A stretch of DNA of 64,000 nt from Diadema setosum (Eukaryota > Echinodermata > Echinoidea > Diadematoida > Diadematidae). Location of the stretch: NCBI GenBank assembly GCA_033980235.1, contig CM067067.1:31506451-31570450 (forward strand). The letters run 5' to 3'. The position numbers and the translations under genes were made by a program. Under the pieces are notes generated by a model, which saw only the letters and a list, made by a program, of their open reading frames with translations, had not been told where the DNA came from and searched no databases. Every line of letters starts with the position of its first letter. The first letter of the stretch is position 1. This document shows positions 22,896 through 35,377 of this stretch, one piece after another.

Positions 22896-24037
22896 TTCAT
22901 TCGATTGCGCAAAAAAAATAACTGTCAGCTAATTCTAAACTTTCGTACCACAGAAAAATAGACTCTGTGCATGATCGCGTTTGTCGACTTTCTATAAACA
23001 GTAAATATGATATTAACGCCGTATAACTAAAATTCCTTTTTTTTTATTTTTTTATTTTTTTTTGGGGGGGGGGGATTTCAGACTGACTCCGTGAAAATTT
23101 AATGCTGACATTGACAGTATTTGTACCAAACCACATGCTCTTTCATCAAAGATTGATAGTTAATAGCGTGAGTAAAAACTGAGTAAACCTACTGTCCTGT
23201 AAAAAGTTTACCTAGGTTTGGGAACTGATTTGCAATTGTAAATTTCGCATTTTTCTTTATGATGCGCAACAATACCATAGAGCTAATTAGTCTAAGATGT
23301 TAATGTGGGAATGAACATGTACTACATTTCGTGAACGTTTATTTCCATACTCACCTCAATTCGCTGAATTTATTTTCAAATCAAACGTTGTAATAGTTCC
23401 TGGTGTGCTGATTAATTACAAAGGTTAACAATTTTAGAATGTCCAAACGAAGGCTCAGCAATGAGCTCTAATTTCACTCATGCTTTTGCACTTATCTACT
23501 TTTGCACTTATCTACTGCGCCTCAGAAGAGGCCACTAGGTTGATGGCGCATTATAATGCTGTACTTTCCATCATTTCTATTATAATCATTGTCATTATTA
23601 TTATCATTATTATTATCTATGTTATCATGTTATGATGAACTATGACACGTATGTACCCAGAACTAATTTTCCACGCATTCTATAACTTTGCTTGCATGGG
23701 AGTCACCGTTTGCCCCACCTCCTGCAACGTCTTCAACTACTTAAAGGGCCTTTGAAATCCAAATGCATATTGATTTGTGTTGATTTATGATACCCTCAAC
23801 ATTACTTATGCGCTGAAACGAATGTCTAGAAACATTCCATGTATTTTTATAATTTTTTTTCTTCCATTTTTGTTCAGATTACTTGGGAACGCCCATAAAA
23901 AAATCCTTCCAAACTTTGCCCAACCAATATTAATATTCTCTTGTCACCTCATCTGTCAATCATTGCTAAAGTACTGAAATGTTTAACAAAAGACATTGGA
24001 ATGCACCTTGCCCTCGACTGTCTTTTATTAGTCACAT
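22896..24037. other. 3' flank of receptor gene 2 and spacer
   Basis: Homologous to 46685-47400 and 48930-49375. It contains the conserved acceptor-like GATTTCAG (AG 23080-23081), preceded by a G-run, and a TTA microsatellite near 23580-23625. The short frames have no recognisable domain. Confidence 0.55.
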
Positions 24038-24039
24038 TA

Positions 24040-24147
24040 GGCGTTTTCACATCAGCCCGATGTTTCGAAATAGCGCACTATTTTCTGAAAGGGGGAATTA
24101 AAAAATATCTCGAGCTTGGATTTTTATCGGGCTGATGTGAAAACGCC
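24040..24147. mobile_element. GGCG-family MITE, 108-bp short form
   Basis: Perfect inverted ends GGCGTTTTCACATCAGCCCG, TA on both sides (24038-24039, 24148-24149). The paralogous empty site is GTCACATTGATATCACAG near 49369-49386. The same length as the nested copy at 15236 shows it is a fixed mobile form rather than a random deletion. Confidence 0.88.
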
Positions 24148-25089
24148 TAAAGATATCACAGAAACAGGCAAGTTACGCTGAGTCGAGGGGAATGTGCATT
24201 TCGGAGTGCACAACAAGGGCGTCGATTTCTGGGAGGCAACATATCATTTCCCTCCTCCCCCCCCCCCCCCCACAAAAAAAAATCCCTTGATGTGGATATT
24301 TTCTTGCTTTATTCATAGAAAACAGGTTGTTAAATTGCAATTCTGATCTCTCGCACGCCCTCCCCCTTTCGGTCCTTTCCCATGGACTTAGTACACATGC
24401 AGAATGGCATATTTCCGAATATTTCATCAAAATTGTCCAACAGATCTGTCACTTCACTTCGAACGTCCTCGTGTGGGGAAGGTGGGAGACACTGGCCCCA
24501 TTCGGTCCCTTCATGCATGAATCGTGGCTACATTTGGGAAATTGACATTTAATTATAACAATGCAAAAGCTCCACCAAATGGAAGGGGACCCTACCCCCT
24601 GCGATCCTTCCATTGCTCGGTGGTCCTCGGGCAGACTTGGTACGCTTTGGGGAATTTTTCGATTGTGTTCCACAAAAAGTATGTATCAGATCGTACTACA
24701 TCCAATTCTAAGAAATGCAAGATCTTCGACGTGTGGGAGGGTTATACCCCTCCCATCAACTTCTATTATACACTTCTTATTACACAGTGATGACGCACAT
24801 GCGGAAAGAGAGCTGAGATACCACGATTTATTCATTCACCTACTTGTGGATATTAATTTGTCTCATTTTTTTTTAAATAAATGCACATGCCTGGTGCACA
24901 GAATGTCACTCCGCCACTGTCATCAGAATAGCACTTTATGGCTCTATCAAAGTCGGGAAAAAAAAAAACTTATAGGAGGTTCAATTTTCTTGTGTTTTGG
25001 TACAGGAAAGTATGATATCGTTCAAAAACATTTCCATATTATTGAAGGATAGCGTTGTGACATCGCTTTGAAACTAACAAAATAACCTT
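24148..25089. other. Duplicated intergenic block, spacer 2-3
   Basis: Parallel to 49377-49660 and to parts of 9000-9800 and 37380-38130. Carries the conserved C-run/A-run junction near 24247-24281. Short frames on both strands are shared with paralogous blocks but carry no domain. Confidence 0.5.
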
Positions 25090-25830
25090 TGTCTATGTTA
25101 TATCTCTAGTAGCACCACCGCCTTGAAATCTGTTGCATCTAGATTATTACAACTCTGTTTGGCACATAACCACCATAGCATATAGACGTGCAAAATTAAT
25201 CTTTGGTCAGTGTTGACCACTGCGTTGCCATGGTAACAGCTTTTTCTTTTACTTAAAAGCATTAAAGAATATTGTGAATTCAGCTAACTCCCTCAGTCTT
25301 TGAGCATTTATCTTGAAATTTGGCACACCTCACCACTATGGTACGTAGATGCTGAAACTTAATATTTTGTTAATGTTGATCGATGCGTTTCAATGGTAAC
25401 AGCATATTTTGAATGAAAATCATACACAAATATTGTGAATTCAAGTAACTCCCTCAGTCTTTGAGCATTTGGCTTGAAATTTTGCACATGCGACCACCAT
25501 AGTATAGAAATATGCCAACTTCATAGTTCATTATTGTTGAACAATGTGTTGCCATGGTAACAGTGTAGTTTGAATGAAAATCATACAAACATTTCGGTTC
25601 TCCTAACTCTCAGTTTTAGAGCATTTTGGCTTCAAATTTGGCACGTGGTTACCTCTACATTACCTAGATGTGCAAAAATTATCTTTTGTCAGTGTTGAAA
25701 ATGTGTTGCCATGGTAACAGTATATTTTGAATGAAAATGATACGCTAATATTGTGAATTCAACTAAGCCCATCAGCCTTTTAGCATTTGGCTTGAAATTT
25801 GGCACATGTGACGGCTATGATATGTGTATC
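25090..25830. repeat. Tandem X-box repeat array B, left part
   Basis: About 160-bp units of the form CTCCCTCAGTCTTTGAGCAT, CTTGAAATTTGGCACATG and GTTGCCATGGTAACAG, ending TTTTGAATGAAAATCATAC. Palindromes lie near 25213, 25546 and 25704, with a decayed one at 25386. The array is cut by a LINE fragment and resumes at 26891. Confidence 0.75.
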
Positions 25831-26890
25831 TCAAAATAACTACATGTACATTTTTTATAACTGACTTAAATAACCTATATTAAATGCAATGCTATATAAA
25901 TCCTCGAATAATATATCATTTACTCATTATTTATCTAGCGATCCACGTCCGACAAGCTTTGCGTTTTAGTGGATCACTATTTTCCATAATCGAATTTATT
26001 TTCCGCTCGCCCACGAAGGATGTATGCATTGCTCCTCCTAATTATTGTATATATACAATGATATATGTGACCGTGCATCACAAAACGAACAAATAGTCGC
26101 ACACACTGATTTTGCGCGAGGACTGAAATTAAGTGAAATGCGTCAACCTTGCCGATCTTGACTTTTTCATAATTTCTGAAAGAGCAATTCTTCTTTTACA
26201 TTATGCTAAAATTTGGAATCATAAAACGAGCAGGAAAGTGTGTTTTTTAGCAGTTTATCTCGAACATTTTTTGGAGAATAGTGTGATTAGGTGTGTCTGT
26301 GTGTCTTTTCCTTCCTGAAAAAACCTTGTACACACTCTTCACTTTCAACTCTAATAACTTTTAAAAGGATAATGCTACTGCTTTGAAAGTTGGCATTAAT
26401 TATGCACAGAATGTGTCAATGAGGCATGCCTAATTTCACTTTAATCTGAAAATTCCTTCATTGTTGTTACTCTGGTGGATTACTTCCTGTTTTTTGTCCC
26501 ATTCATCGCACAGTCAGCGCGGTTAGGTAAAGATTAAGCTTGAATAGACACTGTACTTCAGAGCCTTTTTTCTCAGTTCATACTTTTCCTGAGTTTGTGC
26601 TTTCTTTCCAATATTTAGATAGGTTAAGAGAGTCAATTTGATTTGAGTTATACATCATTTTAAAGCTTTAAGTCTGCTCTTTCAGAATATGGTCTTAACT
26701 AATAATTCATGTCTGGCGACTTTTTGTTTGTTTTGTGGTACAGGGTCACAACATTATGTTGTTCTATAATTTATCTCGTATACTACATGAATCTTTTGCA
26801 AACGTTTGAACAATATTATTTCATGACATGTACTATGTTTTTAATTTTCGTTGATTAGAAATAAACTATGATTGAATTGAATTGAATTGA
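25831..26890 (+). mobile_element. LINE 3' fragment interrupting the X-box array
   Basis: Sequence between two halves of the X-box array ends TGATTGAATTGAATTGAATT, the same 5-base-repeat tail that ends the minus-strand LINE at 40806. No reverse-transcriptase motif survives. A GTGACC-family MITE lies inside it. Left boundary approximate. Confidence 0.5.
26067..26749. mobile_element. GTGACC-family inverted-repeat MITE
   Basis: Begins GTGACCGTGCATCACAAAAC and ends TTTTGTGGTACAGGGTCAC, which are inverse to each other. A second copy lies in opposite orientation at 29492-30188, with shared internal text (AAAGTTGGCATTAATTATG). No coding frame. Target duplication not clear. Confidence 0.75.
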
Positions 26891-27180
26891 TAATAGCTGT
26901 GCAAATGTCTTTTTTTCTTAATGTCCAACATTGTGTTGCCATGGTAAAACAATTTTTTAATGAAAATCGTAGAAATCGTCAGTCTATTCATCCTGTTCAC
27001 TCAGTTTTTGAACACTTGACTTGAGATGTGAGACACGTGACTAACAGTGAGCAATACATTTTTATTCACTGTTAAACAGTGCATTGCCATGGTATCTTTC
27101 CCAATTAAAAACATAAGAAAAAAATAATAATCCTGGTTGAGCTAATTCCCTCAGTTGTGGGTGGAGGTATATTAATCACA
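26891..27180. repeat. Tandem X-box repeat array B, right part
   Basis: Continuation of the array with decayed palindromes TTGCCATGGTAAA (26936) and TTGCCATGGTATC (27083). It ends in a form of the family terminal sequence, GTGGGTGGAGGTATATTAATC. The paralogous piece is 51521-51757. Confidence 0.7.
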
Positions 27181-28200
27181 GTGAGTGATAGCTTTAGTTT
27201 GGTTGAATTTCGAAACAGATATGTGTAATCTTTGTGCATGGGTTGTGTGTGAATACGACTTCATATCATGTATATGTCCAGCAGGCGCACACGAATATTA
27301 TGATATAAAAACGTCAATGTACTATCATAACTATTCTATATCGTCAATTATCGTATACATGCACATGGATTGTGCATTCTCGTATTCTTTATCAATCCAT
27401 GCAAATCATTTATTTTTATGTTTTACCAGCCTTTGCCCCATTTAGTTATGCATTTAAATCGTATTCGGTCCGTCTGGTGATTTAATTTAATTGTGTAGAA
27501 TTGTCTTTGTTAAAACGATGTAGAATGTATTTCTGTTGACATCATTTTGATTGCAGAAATATGAATATGGTTGCATTCGCTTTTTGCTTTTACACGGCCA
27601 ATATACCCCTGGCTAGGCTGGCTCATTTCTTTGTAATGTCAGAAACAGAGGAGGTAAGGAAATTTGCATGGAGTAATGGGATTTGCAGTGCAGATGTATA
27701 TTTTGTCTTTGTACAACATAATGTTTACAACTTGTTGCACCTGTATCAGGATTACTTACTTTTTGTGTGTGTTGCCTGTTTAATAGTATAAATGATTTGT
27801 GTCGCAGGTAGTCATATTCTGTATTTGTAATGAAAGTATATGTTTGTTTGTTATTCGAGAATCAGATCAGACGTTTAAACACCTCAGTTTCCCATTAGCG
27901 ATAGAAATTACTATTTCAATTGATGATTAAAGGAAAAAGCTGACCAAATAGGTGATTTTGTGTACACTTATCTTTCCATGTACGAGTATGAAAATGGGTG
28001 TAATTATCGAGTTATTTTGTCGTTTTTTTTTCATTATCATACTTTTATCGGCTGATATCAAGGTTTGTCGACGAATAAGTCATGCATATATAATCATATA
28101 TGTATAGCATATACACGGTATGTATGTATCATAATACTGTATACATAGAGAGAGGGAGAGATAATGAAGAAAAAAATTGGTAATGCCTTTCTTTTTTTTT
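27181..28200. other. Duplicated intergenic block, spacer 2-3
   Basis: Parallel to 51758-52238 in spacer 4-5. Short + strand frames around 27561-27791 have no recognisable domain. No gene seen. Confidence 0.5.
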
Positions 28201-28312
28201 GCCAATAAAGCATGAGTTTATTCGACTCAAATTTTCGGCGTCCTGAAGACTCCTGAAGAAGGCATATAGGACGCCGAAAATTTGAGTCGAATAAATTCAT
28301 GCTTTAATGGCC
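28201..28312. repeat. Short palindromic element
   Basis: Arms 28201-28244 and 28268-28312 are inverse to each other (TTCGACTCAAATTTTCGGCG and its complement) with a short loop holding CTCCTGAAGAAGGC. The paralogous palindrome at 54141-54625 is opened by a 378-bp insertion. Confidence 0.8.
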
Positions 28313-28378
28313 AAAAATGCTTTGCCAGTTTGTTTCTTCATTTCATCGTGGAGCCAATACGTGAAATCTCAACATGTT

Positions 28379-28431
<53 letters not shown>

Positions 28432-28444
28432 AGAGAGAGAGAGA
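28379..28444. repeat. (TA)n and (GA)n microsatellite
   Basis: TATA alternation of about 40 bases followed by a short GAGAGA run; the paralogous tract is 54663-54751. Confidence 0.9.
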
Positions 28445-29491
28445 CGAACTACAAGGGATCTAAACTCCAATCATCTATACGCACTACAGGTCTATGGGCA
28501 CTATACCGGCATTTTAAGGTACTTAGGGTACTACAATTCATTAAACGAGGTAGATAAACATGTACAAAAATACGCACACGTACACATGCTCATATCCCTG
28601 ATGCCTGAGGTGAGGCCGTCATCGTGGTATCTTAGTAGTCGTTTAATGACAATGTGATATGTTAAGACAGAGTGAGAGTTACTCACTGGTTCGGTGTCTC
28701 TTGGTCAGTTGGTTGCAGGGCAGTTTAAATATACAATATATGTTGCGTATATCTGCTTGTATGTGGTCTTTGTACACCCAGCAAAAAGAATGCAAACACT
28801 TTTTCGAGTTCATAGTTTCGATACAAGATTTTGAGGAAAATCAATGTATTATACAGTATATTCAAGGTGATTTAATTGGCTATCAAGCTGGTAGGTTAAT
28901 ACAAATAGAAACTATACACATGAGTGGACACTTTCACTTTTGCCCTCCAAAGCACAAAGGTAAAAATTGCAAAATTTGACATGTTGTCTTTCATTTGGCA
29001 ATGTCCTTCAAGATAACAATGAGAACAAAAAAAAAAAGTTTGACACGAGAAACATGAATGAAATAGCAAAAACACGTTTTGTTCTCTTTATCTCATGATA
29101 ACCTCAAACAAAAGCAAAGTGGGAAACTAAAGGAGGGAAATAAGAATTTTCTGTCAATTCAACATTCAAACGACATAGGGAGTAACGGCATAAAGATGAT
29201 TAAATAAAAAGAATTTCTTAAATTTAATCTTCATATAGTAATCTAAGGATTCAATAGATATATTCAAGAGAATATTACTAACAATTGTCCTAATTTGAAA
29301 ACAAATTGACATTTCTACCATTTTTGTTAATATTGCTTCTTCTCTTATTTCATTTGAATTTGGATTTTACCCAAGATTCTTCACTTTTCTGCCTTTTGGC
29401 CTTTATTGACGTTTTGGGCTTCAAAGATATCATAGAGATCAAAGGTTCATTTTTGCAACTTAATTCATGTATCTAATTGTGTTTTGCATTT
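28445..29491. mobile_element. Spacer with left half of a CAGCAAAA inverted-repeat element
   Basis: From about 28777 (GTACACCCAGCAAAAAGAAT) this matches the left arm of the element at 55112-56110. It is also the inverse of 9920-10320. The right arm is missing here and a GTGACC MITE follows. A frame at 28659-28979 recurs at 55110-55319 but has no domain and lies in repeat DNA. Confidence 0.5.
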
Positions 29492-30188
29492 GTGACCCTG
29501 CACCACAAAACACACAAAAAGTCGCCAGGCATGGATTTTTAGTTATTGTTAGGGCAGATTCTGAAAGAGCAGACTCTAAGCTTTGAAATGATGTATAACT
29601 CAGTGCAAATGGATTCCCCTACCCTATATAAATATTTGAAAGAAAGCATACACTCAGGAAAAGTGTGAACTAAGAAAAGAGGCTCTGAAGTACAGTGTGT
29701 ATTCAAGCGTTTAATCTTGACCAAGCTGCGCTGCCTGAGCAATGAATGCGACAAAAAATAGGAAGTAAACTACCGGAGTAACAACAATGAAGGGATTATC
29801 AAATTGAACTGAAATTGAGCATGCCTTATTGACACACTATGTCCATAATTAATGCCAACTTTCAAAGCAGTAGCGTTATCCTTTCAAAAGTTATAAGAGT
29901 TGAAAGTGAAGAGTGTGTGCAAGGTTTCTCAAAAATGAAAATTGGACTCTAAAGACACATCCAATGACAGTATTCTACCAAAAAAAAATGTTCGAGATAA
30001 ATTACTAAAAAGCACACTTTCCTGCCCGTTTTATGATATCAAATTTTAGCATAAGGTAGAAGAAGACTTGCTCTTTTAGAAAATATGAAAAAGTGAAGAT
30101 CGGCTGGGTTGACCCATTTCACCCGTTTTCAGTCCTCGCGCAAAATCAGTGTGTGCTACTTTTTGTTCGTTTTGTGGTGCACGGTCAC
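29492..30188. mobile_element. GTGACC-family MITE, second copy
   Basis: Begins GTGACCCTGCACCACAAAAC and ends GTTTTGTGGTGCACGGTCAC. It is the inverse orientation of 26067-26749. ATTT on both sides could be a short target duplication. No coding frame. Confidence 0.78.
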
Positions 30189-31956
30189 ATTTTTTATTAA
30201 TCATAATCTTAAGTCCAGCAAGTTACATGTGTATGATTAAGTGATCTTAAGATCACTTGGTTTCAAGAGTGGGTAGAAGACATTAAAGTTCAAACACTTT
30301 TCAGAAATTGATTATTTGTTTTATATCGTTGTGTAATGGAAAGAACGCAATAATTTTTTCCCCGACTCTTCTTTTATAACTCTCCACCGTCGACAATCGC
30401 GTGCTCTTTTTGCTTTGGGTGCCCCTTTTAACAACTCTCACTCATGAGAATAAAATATTAAATTTTATACCAGTAGGCTGGGAACTTTTCCCATTTTAAC
30501 ATTTTATTGATTTCAATGCCAGAGGCATCCCAGCGCAGCTGTAACATTATGTGAAAGCACCAGTGTGGACTGACAATTAATGCTTTTCTACAAAGCATCA
30601 CTTAGTCCTTGCTCTCCTCGGTATGATATGTCAATCAATGTTGTTGATCTCACCGAAGTACTCGTTGCATGAGTATCAAGGATGAAATAGGTAAAAGAAA
30701 ACTCAGAATTCTGTTACACTCTAGAAATTTTCGTTTTAAAATGAAAATCATTTTGTCTTGCTCGTAGAGAGAGAGAAAAAAAATGTCTTGTGCAGATTAT
30801 CGATTATTTGGAAGAATTGCCACTGGTGCTGGATAGAGGTTTCTGAGGAATATCTCAGATGCTATAGAATTTGAATAAAAGGAATCACAAATCTTCTGCC
30901 TGTGAGCGATATCTGTCTTCAAAGGCACTGCCTTTTATTCGGTGTTTGAAGAAAAGAAAGAAATAGCTAACTGTCTCCTAGCTATACCGGTTTCTTTTTT
31001 TTTTTTCGTCCATGAGCTTTTGTGAACTTCCGTTTTTAGTGGGAACGCTATGGACAGAATTTTGCAAGCAGATAATAGATCACGAAGCCGGAGAGAGCTG
31101 GGGGGGGGGGGGGGGTAAGAGAGGCAACTCACGGCACGGATAAACACAGCCTGTTCATTCCTCCTAGTAAACACTTGAAATAGACTTTCAAAAAGTTTTT
31201 GCTTTACCCTTTTTATTTGCTCTGCTTGTATGTTTAGATGTGTTTTCATACGTTTGTTATTTATATCTTTTTTATTCATTCATATGTTATTTTCTGTATA
31301 TATTTTTTCAGTGTAACTTACTTAAGATATGAAATTATTTCGGTATATTCTACATACTAACGCACAAACGGTAATTCACACAAACATACACATAAACATA
31401 CCAACACATATACGTTTACAACACACACACACACACGTCATATAACATATTTTTTGTCGCTTGTCCAGGCACGTGACGATTCATATCGTCGAAATATCGC
31501 AATTTGATATTCCCGCTAAGATGCAATACACCCGTCAGTTGCTCGACCAAAGATGCAGTAGCAGTAATTCAATGATTAAGATGATAATAAAAGAAACATC
31601 TAGAGTATCATGACATACACACAACGTTTTAGTAAAAGTTTTCTTTTCTTTTTATGTCTATATGGATGTGATGACGCAGACATGAACAATGTGGCAATTG
31701 TTGGAACAATCCGAAAATAACCGTAACGAAAAAAAAAATGACAACACACAAAATTCCTTGGAAGTAAATTCTTGCTTAAGGTTGAAAGCACGAGAAAATC
31801 GTTAAAAATGCGTTATCATAGTGCAATCTATTTCATGCACATGTGACGGTTGCTCTTTCGTAGTTCGCATATCTGCATATATGTATTGTGAGTAACCAAA
31901 TTAGCTGAGAAGACTTTTCATGCGTAAAATTACAAAACAAAACTCAAACATTTCTA
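30189..31956. other. Duplicated upstream block of receptor unit 3
   Basis: Runs parallel to 58130-59900 of unit 5 with the same AGCTGTAACATTATGT, G-run (31100-31113), (CA)n and T-run landmarks, and more distantly to 18600-19990. No gene recognised. Confidence 0.55.
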
Positions 31957-32005
31957 TTCCTGAGCATGCGCACGAAACCCACGTGGTGTGGTACATTGCT
32001 TAATC
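31957..32005 (+). promoter_or_regulatory. Conserved promoter-like block, receptor gene 3
   Basis: TTCCTGAGCATGCGCACGAA then CCCACGTGGTGTGGTACATT; E-box CACGTG at 31980-31985. Intact although the downstream coding exon is broken. Confidence 0.55.
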
Positions 32006-32119
32006 ATGCATAATCTGCTGCTTAGATATTTGCGAGGACTTAAAGAGCGTGAGAGATTCTGCTGATTTGTCACTTGCATCGAGTTCTAAAACCTGCTGGA
32101 CAATTCGACTGACAGTAAG
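32006..32119 (+). other. Exon 1 of receptor pseudogene 3
   Basis: Conserved noncoding exon ending CAGTAAG at donor GTAAGT (GT from 32120). One extra A (CTTAAAGAGC versus CTTAAGAGC) breaks the upstream ORF seen in units 2 and 5, which now stops inside the exon. Inferred intron 32120-33193. Confidence 0.6.
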
Positions 32120-33202
32120 GTAAGTTGGTCGTATAGGCCTACTAGGTTCTGGGCTATAGTATTAGGACCCAAACATAACAAGAGGTGTTAGGAAAAATTT
32201 CTCTTTCGATGATTTGTGGGTTCACGCTTCCTCACCGACGTCCGTTAAAGTTTATAAAGAATCATCTTTCGAGTTTCAAATGGTTGAAAAAAAAAAAGAA
32301 TACAAGCGGTATGAAACCTGTACACTCTTACGCTTTTGGTTTACAGTGTTCGGAATACTGTATACAGCTGGCATAAGACCTAGGTAGTCAGGCCTAGGTA
32401 GTGTATTCATTTGACTTATAAATCAGTTGTATAATATTTGCATGTGTAAAGATGTCACAGCGCTAAGATCGTTTGGAAATTACACAGTTATTTAAAATCA
32501 AGCAGGAAAAACTGTGCTGTCTACCAAACGTTTTCCTTTTGAGTGTGTGTGAGTGTGTGTGTGTGTGTATTCCATAAGAGATAATCTATTATGTTAGAAT
32601 GCAAGACGTATTGTGTCTTATTCCACTCATACCCTCGTGAACACGCACGAGTTTAAAGATAATCCCCTATCACAGAGCAGAATACAGTATTGTTTTTGTT
32701 TTGGTCTGTCGGTGGAGGCAAAATTGTTAGATGTTTACACGAGTGGTAATTCGACGGAAAAATATAATGAATTATTGGCATGAATAAGGAGCATTTTACG
32801 ATGAGAGAGATGTAGCTGTACATGTCATATCGTGAATATTGCATTAACATTGATGTGAAAGTGCCTTCACTTTGGTTAATCACTTCCATTCTTTGTTATT
32901 ACTTGAAATGCCTTAATCCTCCTTAAACATTTTGTAACACAAAGTTGAGACAAAATTAAATAGTAAGTAATTCATGAAATTCTCCACCATCAATATTGCT
33001 GCATGAGAACTGGCTTTGGCGCGAAATGCAGTAATCTATTTAATACTTGTGGTTATTTGGATAATACTTTGATTAAATGTTTTCGTCTGTTTCAACACGA
33101 TTAGCAGTAAGATGTCAATTGAAAGCTAATGTGAGAAAATTATAATACAGAAGTGGACCACACAAAATGTTTACTCATCTGTTATCCCCGCAGATATATC
33201 TG

Positions 33203-34323
33203 ATGCGTACAATGAGTGGCAGCGTTGTCTTCGTAGCAACTTTTCTGGCCGTAGCAATCAGCGACGCACTGGCCACAGTGTTGCCCGAAACCCAACGAAT
33301 GTCTTTAGAAGTCGTCACACTAGACCACTATACCAAAGATGAATGTAATACGTCTGCACTTGTTACTGACTGGTCGGAGGTTTCAGAGGCGCCGCGGTGG
33401 GTGTGGATCTTGAACTGGTCCTGGTCCATCATCCTTCAGTTGGTCTGCGCCCTGTTTGGTATGATTGGTAATGGGCTGGTCATCCTTGCCGTGATGAAGA
33501 GAAAAAGCGCTAAACACACGACAGACATTTTCATCACAGTCCTAGCTGTCGCCGATCTATTCACCTCCATTTTTCTGATACCTCATCCCGTTGCTGTGCG
33601 CGTACCAAATTCAGTGTTGGGAACGATTTACTGCAAAGCAGTGTTCACCCGGTTACCAACTTGGCTGTCCATTTATGCGTCTGGATACACGTTGATGGGA
33701 ATGTCATGTGCACGCTTGGTGGCGGTGGTAAGCCCGCTGCATTTCAAATCAGTCGTTACCCCGCGGGCAGTCTTCAAGTACATCTGTGGAGCGTGGGTGT
33801 TCTCAGCTGTCCCTTTTCTCTACATTATCAACATGAACGTTATCAAGAATGCCTGTGTACTCGCAGGCAGTCATGTCGTTAGGATTTCCCTCTGGTGTTA
33901 TCTCTTCACGCTTCGGATGGGCATCCTACAGCCATCATGGTAGTTACTCAAGTTTTGACCGCGTGCTCGCTCCATCGCCAATCGCGTCGTACCCGAGAAG
34001 CGCGCAGTGTAAAAGATGACTCAAAGGTGTCGTTTCACTACAACGCTCGTAACCGAATCGTTTGCCTTACGTTCCTCATCGTCTTGGTTTATATCATGGC
34101 CCTGTGTCCTCATCATATTGCAACGGTTATTGCAGTTGTAAAAAGAGGATCTCTGGCATCGTACATCAACGGTCCACTTCACAATTCCCTTTTCTTGCTG
34201 ACCTTTTTGAATTCATGTGCAAATCCATTCATTTATGCTGCCCAGTACCCAAAATTCCGTTCCGCAATTAAGAATCTTATCTCTTCATCTGATGACGAAG
34301 TGAATTACCCTATCTTTAATTGA
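33203..34323 (+). pseudogene. Class A GPCR pseudogene, array copy 3
   Basis: Alignment to the other copies shows one missing T in ATTCCTACA (ATCCTACA at 33922-33929) inside helix 5. The start frame then meets TAG at 33941-33943 after 246 residues, losing the end of helix 5 through helix 7. The remaining receptor sequence continues in the next frame (33895-34323) to NYPIFN and a TGA. The N-terminal tail has also lost about 22 residues between LDH and the NTSALV segment, and AVVKRGS replaces AVASGS near helix 7. The first residues are MRTMSG. Promoter, exon 1 and acceptor look intact, so a truncated transcript could still be made. A sequencing error in one base is the alternative explanation for the frameshift. 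Confidence 0.85.
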
Positions 34324-34578
34324 TTCAATATTTCGATTTCGTCAAAGAATTAATGTCAACTGGTACGCAGTTATGAATGTTCATACCAAAGAAAAATGAA
34401 CTCTGTGCATGATCTCGTTTGTCGACTTTCTTTGAATAGCTGTGATATTGACGCCGTATAACTAAAATCACATTCTTTATCTTTTTTTTTTCCCAGAACG
34501 ATTCTATGAAAATGTAATGCTGACAATCACAGTATTTGTGCCAAACCACATTCACTTTCACCAAAGAATGGTAGTTGA
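34324..34578. other. 3' flank of receptor pseudogene 3
   Basis: Homologous to the flanks of the other receptors, with the acceptor-like TTTTCCCAG (AG 34495-34496). No gene seen. Confidence 0.55.
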
Positions 34579-34972
34579 AGATAATATAAAGTTTTGGTAC
34601 CTCAAAAGTTTCCCTGAGTTTCCTTGTCTTAGTTCGTGTTTCAGGTTAAAGTACTTTTTATATAAGTAACACTGTGAGACTTACAGTGCTCTCATGTCTT
34701 ATAGTAATCATGCAATAATGGTTTCGTACAATACGTGTATATTGATTGTCGCGGTACCACGTCGAGTCAAACTAACGGCTCGTTCGAATTTTTCAGAGCC
34801 CGCTCTGCTCCTGAACAAAACCATTATTGCATGATTACTAAGACATGAGAGCACTTTGGGGCGAGTAAATCTCACAGTGTTAGTTATATGAAAGGTACTT
34901 TAACCTGAAACACAAACTAAGACAAGGAAACTCAGAGAAACTTTTGAGGTACCAAAACTTTATATTATCTTT
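34579..34972. mobile_element. Foldback MITE in the 3' flank
   Basis: Arms of about 150 bp are inverse to each other (AGATAATATAAAGTTTTGGT at the left tip, its complement at the right) around a short centre. The other receptor flanks lack it: they read on directly from GATAGTTAATAGCG. No coding frame. Confidence 0.8.
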
Positions 34973-35377
34973 AATGGCTTGAACAGAAAATGAGTAGGCC
35001 TACTGTCCGATAGAAAGTCTACTTTGGTATGGGAACTGATTTCCAGTTACCAATTTCGCATTTTTCTGTCTGATGCACAACAATACTATAGACATAATTA
35101 CGTCTAAGACGTTAATGTGGGAATGGACATGTACTACATTTTGTTAATTTCAATACTTACCTCAATTCGTTGAATTTATTTTCAAATTGAACGTTGTCAT
35201 ATTTCCTGGTGCGTTGATAAATTACAAAGGTTAAAATTATTCTAGAATGGTCAAACGAAAGCTCACCAATGCGCTCCAAGTTCACTGATGTGTTTGCACT
35301 TATCTACTGCGCCTCAGAATAGGCCACCTGATCGAAGGCTCATTACAAATGCTGTACTTATTATCATCATCATTATA
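34973..35377. other. 3' flank of unit 3, continued
   Basis: Matches 7370-7780 and 23200-23560 in order. Nothing gene-like. Confidence 0.5.
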
